Shown here piece after piece: positions 7,947-10,470 of a DNA stretch of 10,470 bases. Numbering within the stretch: the stretch's first letter is position 1; each line of letters opens with the position of its first letter. The position numbers and the translations under genes were made by a program. The DNA is taken from positions 1 through 10,470 of the forward strand of contig CANHVD010000144.1 in assembly GCA_947463775.1 (NCBI GenBank). The letters are read 5' to 3'. Source of the DNA: Planctomycetaceae bacterium. GTDB lineage: Bacteria > Planctomycetota > Planctomycetia > Planctomycetales > Planctomycetaceae. Under the pieces are notes generated by a model that made no database searches, had not been told where the DNA came from, and worked only from the letters and a program-made list of their open reading frames with translations.

Positions 7947-8213
7947 ACAGTAAAATGACTATCCTAATTGTTCGCATCTTCAACAGGTGAATTGCACGAA
8001 GTGTGTTTCAGGCACAGCCGTTGCCATGTTTGTTTGGGCGTCACAGTCTACACCCATAATGTGGCAGCCCGTGGAACCATGAGTCTATTGCAACCGAAGG
8101 CGATTGTCCTCCGGCCAGTTTCAGGATCAGAACAAGAAATCTATTTCCAGAACCATATTCAAGGTTGCTCCCGAACCGGCGGGCCAGGTCCGGTCAGCAG
8201 GAGCTGAAAAAAC
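7947..8213 (+). other. 267-bp gap with no convincing gene, candidate leader of the gspK-like gene
   Basis: This is the only long gap inside the otherwise tightly packed H-to-K part of the locus. A 42-codon frame (ATG 8079, stop 8205-8207) has only a weak ribosome site, no recognisable domain and an unconvincing composition. I see no clear promoter boxes or T-run terminator. A weak 5-bp dyad (8175-8179 with 8190-8194) sits just before the ribosome site of the next gene. The stretch may hold a promoter, an untranslated leader or decayed coding sequence. Confidence 0.45.
8199..8203 (+). promoter_or_regulatory. Ribosome binding site of the gspK-like gene
   Basis: AGGAG ends 10 nt before the ATG at 8214, an acceptable if slightly long spacing. 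It supports this Met as the start, as does the prepilin-like leader that follows. Confidence 0.7.
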
Positions 8214-10470
8214 ATGAAGACTTACATTTCACAATCTGCAGTGGTTTCGCGGCGAGGTTCTACCCTCATCATCGTGATTGCACTTCTGGGACTGCTGGCG
8301 TTTTCCGGAATGGTGTTCTTCACGTTTTCGTCGCAGGAACGCGCAGCCGCGGAGTTCTTCAGTGAAGCGGAGAAGTCTGAACCGGAAGACCCCGACAATG
8401 TCTGGGATCATCCGTTGGCGCAGATCATTACCGGCCCAGCTAATCGTCCAGACCTTCGGTACAGTGCTCTTCGGAGCAGGGATCGTAAGTTGAGTATGGT
8501 GGCTACGATGGTAGGTGGCGACTTAGCTCCACATTCCGGCGATGGCATTACGGTTAACTACTCCGGGGGCGGCTTGCCTGTCGTAGCAGGTCCCGCAGGA
8601 AACGACTGGCTCAATTTCGTAGATTCACCCGCCGCTCGAAATGGGAACGAAGACCGCCCCGTACCGCGTCCTGCGCCGGACGTTGACTACACTTATCCTG
8701 ATATCAACAACATATTTCTCGCCTACAAAGGCTGGGCGATCAGGGATAATGGAACAGGTGCAAACCCTCGCTTTGAGCGTGTTCCTGTCATCATTCCTTC
8801 GTTCTTCCGTCCGCAGTACATGAAAACTGGTGCGTCGAACGGTTTCGGCGGACACACAACGCCAACGGACTTGAACTGGGCGACAGCATTTGATGGCGCT
8901 GATCGGACAACAGGCACGGCTTTCGCTGCCAGATCGTTTCGCCCTCATCCTTCACACATTGTGGTTTCACCGACGACCGGTGCCCGAGCCTATCGCTTTC
9001 TGACAAACGCGGATAATGCGGCTTTGACGACCCCGCTTGGAAGCGGCGGCTTTCCGTTTTATCCAAGTGACAGCCCAACAGGTGCTGGCAACAACGGCAT
9101 CGTTGGTGAATTAGGAATCTGGACGGGTTCCAATCCCGGCGTCTATGAATTAGATGCCGACAACGATGGTGATAATATCCGTGAAGGGATTTGGATCGAC
9201 ACGCATTTCCCAGTACAGGAAGACTCGAATGGAAAGCTGTACACGGTGCTCCATTCATTCACGATCTACGATCTGGACGGATTGATCAATCTGAATGTGC
9301 ATGGAAACCTTGCCGCCTTGAATCGTTCAGGAAACCTGCAGACGATCGCGGGCTCAGGGCTCATTGCTGAGCAGTTTTTGTCCAAATCGGGTATGGGGCT
9401 GGGACCAAATGAGATCAATCCTCTTTGGGCGCTGCGGACAAATTTGGGGAATGCTGCCGATGCCGACGTACCACCGCAATTCATGCATCACTACGGCAAG
9501 CTACCAACAAATAATGTTGAACAGGCCAATATGGAATGGATCTGGTTACTTGCTGGCCGTGCCAAGATCGACCCATCCGATCCTTCAAAGATTAAGGACG
9601 TTGTCGCCGGCCGTTGGGGCGAAAACGAACGACTCTTCAACACGGTGAAGCCCGGTGGCACTTTTCTGGTGGCCGATCTTCCACGGCCGGGTCGATCGGG
9701 TCAGGGGCAAGCAACGGGCAGTAGCGGAATTCGATACGGTGGGGCGTTGACAGGAAGTGGTCGAAACGGGTTCGATGACAACCAGGATCGTACCGACGGA
9801 GAGATCGTTACGGGGGGTGGTCGCGTTCGCGGATTTGGAACGCCGATGGACTATGCAGGCACCGGACGAACTCATCAGGGAACGCAAGGCGTATATACGG
9901 GTTCCAGTTTTCCGCTGGCTGGTGACATCCGCCTGCCATTGATGCAACACGACACGGCCACTTTTGGCCCGGAACGGTTTCTGAGTTTCAATGGCTACTC
10001 GTTGGTTCGCGATGTGGACGGAACAGTGCCACGTTATTGGTTTGGCCAAAACGGCACCTTTGACAATGCTGGCGGAGACGACTTACTCACGAATCCGTCT
10101 TTAGATCCGTTGTTTGAAGACCCTCTGGAATCCGTTTTTGATCCAGAGTTATCAGACCGCGATTTTGATCGTGTTTTTGGTGCGGGTGATCTGTTGGCTC
10201 TTCACATGCCAGAACCGCCCGGTGGTGGATACAAGGAAACATTGAGTGATCGAGTGACGAGCCTCGCTCCCTACGGCTTCGACCTGAGCGTTGATGCTTT
10301 CAGGTTTGATGAAACAACAAGCTCAGGAGTTCGGTCTCGTTTTACCACAATCAGCAACGGCCTTCATCGATTCCTGATGCGAAGCCCGTTTGGTGCAGAT
10401 GGCCGACCGGGTGTTGCAGGGGTTGATGATGACGGTGATGGAGTTATCGACAACCTGAGAGACCTGACAA
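8214..10470 (+). CDS. gspK: GspK/PilX-like giant minor pseudopilin, 3' end beyond the window
   Basis: The frame is open from the ATG at 8214 to the window end, giving 752 complete codons without a stop; GspK is usually about 320 residues. The leader MKTYISQSAVVSRRG is followed by STLIIVIALLGLLAFSGMVF, with a predicted cut after Gly15 and a membrane helix at about 17-38. The +5 residue is Ile, not Glu, as is typical for GspK and PilX, which are thought to cap the fibre tip. A segment IYDLDGLINLNVHGN (351-365) matches the GspK core pattern D-E/x-x-G-x-I-N-L-N. That is the strongest evidence for the K type. Asp-rich loops occur at DADNDGDNIREG (314-325) and DDDGDGVIDNLRD (738-750), the second resembling a thrombospondin-3 or dockerin loop. 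A Gly/Arg-rich low-complexity stretch lies at about 495-565. The gene is last in the visible locus, as expected for K. The family is likely; the large C-terminal part is not recognised. Confidence 0.82.
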   Translation, partial: MKTYISQSAVVSRRGSTLIIVIALLGLLAFSGMVFFTFSSQERAAAEFFSEAEKSEPEDPDNVWDHPLAQIITGPANRPDLRYSALRSRDRKLSMVATMVGGDLAPHSGDGITVNYSGGGLPVVAGPAGNDWLNFVDSPAARNGNEDRPVPRPAPDVDYTYPDINNIFLAYKGWAIRDNGTGANPRFERVPVIIPSFFRPQYMKTGASNGFGGHTTPTDLNWATAFDGADRTTGTAFAARSFRPHPSHIVVSPTTGARAYRFLTNADNAALTTPLGSGGFPFYPSDSPTGAGNNGIVGELGIWTGSNPGVYELDADNDGDNIREGIWIDTHFPVQEDSNGKLYTVLHSFTIYDLDGLINLNVHGNLAALNRSGNLQTIAGSGLIAEQFLSKSGMGLGPNEINPLWALRTNLGNAADADVPPQFMHHYGKLPTNNVEQANMEWIWLLAGRAKIDPSDPSKIKDVVAGRWGENERLFNTVKPGGTFLVADLPRPGRSGQGQATGSSGIRYGGALTGSGRNGFDDNQDRTDGEIVTGGGRVRGFGTPMDYAGTGRTHQGTQGVYTGSSFPLAGDIRLPLMQHDTATFGPERFLSFNGYSLVRDVDGTVPRYWFGQNGTFDNAGGDDLLTNPSLDPLFEDPLESVFDPELSDRDFDRVFGAGDLLALHMPEPPGGGYKETLSDRVTSLAPYGFDLSVDAFRFDETTSSGVRSRFTTISNGLHRFLMRSPFGADGRPGVAGVDDDGDGVIDNLRDLT

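Noticed and set aside
8175..8194. Hairpin sequestering the ribosome site of the K-like gene
   Set aside because: The stem is only 5 bp with a 10-nt loop and ends before the ribosome site, so regulation by it is not supported.
8079..8207. 42-codon frame starting at ATG 8079, and a longer form from a TTG at 7968
   Set aside because: Only a weak ribosome site, no recognisable motif and Cys/Ser/Gly-rich content typical of non-coding frames. Described only as part of the gap.
9585..10049. 154-codon open frame on the - strand
   Set aside because: It lies wholly inside the K-like gene, whose frame has a strong N-terminus, ribosome site and family motif. The antisense translation has no recognisable features.

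Overview
The window looks like part of a planctomycete (Planctomycetota) chromosome. It has moderate GC content, unusually large proteins with prepilin-type N-termini, and small hairpin repeats of the kind scattered between planctomycete genes. The phylum call is inferred from style and remembered family motifs; no marker gene is present. All genes lie on the + strand and form one type II secretion / type IV pilus-like pseudopilin locus. It is open at both ends: the first gene lacks its 5' end and the last lacks its 3' end.

Layout: 1-795 is the C-terminal two thirds of an inner-membrane platform protein (GspF/PilC). A 178-bp spacer follows (796-973), with two related double-hairpin repeats and a short heptamer tandem repeat. 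Then come two tandem GspG-like pseudopilins (974-1846 and about 1887-3110), a GspH/FimT-like protein (3110-4396), a GspI/PilV-like protein (4393-5919) and a GspJ/PilW-like protein (about 5937-7946). A 267-bp gap with no convincing gene (7947-8213) precedes a very large GspK/PilX-like protein (8214 to the window end), which runs through the edge without a stop.

The order F-G-(G2)-H-I-J-K matches the classical gsp order, and several junctions overlap by 1-4 nt, so the genes probably act as one unit. By analogy with type II secretion, GspF anchors the assembly ATPase in the inner membrane. The G-type proteins would form the fibre body, and H, I, J and K would form its tip complex. Unlike the classical system, the minor pseudopilins here are 2 to 4 times the usual size. 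All six pseudopilins carry Asp/Gly-rich loops resembling EF-hand or thrombospondin-3 calcium loops. I read the locus as an enlarged, probably calcium-stabilised planctomycete pseudopilus. Its cargo or surface role cannot be read from this window.
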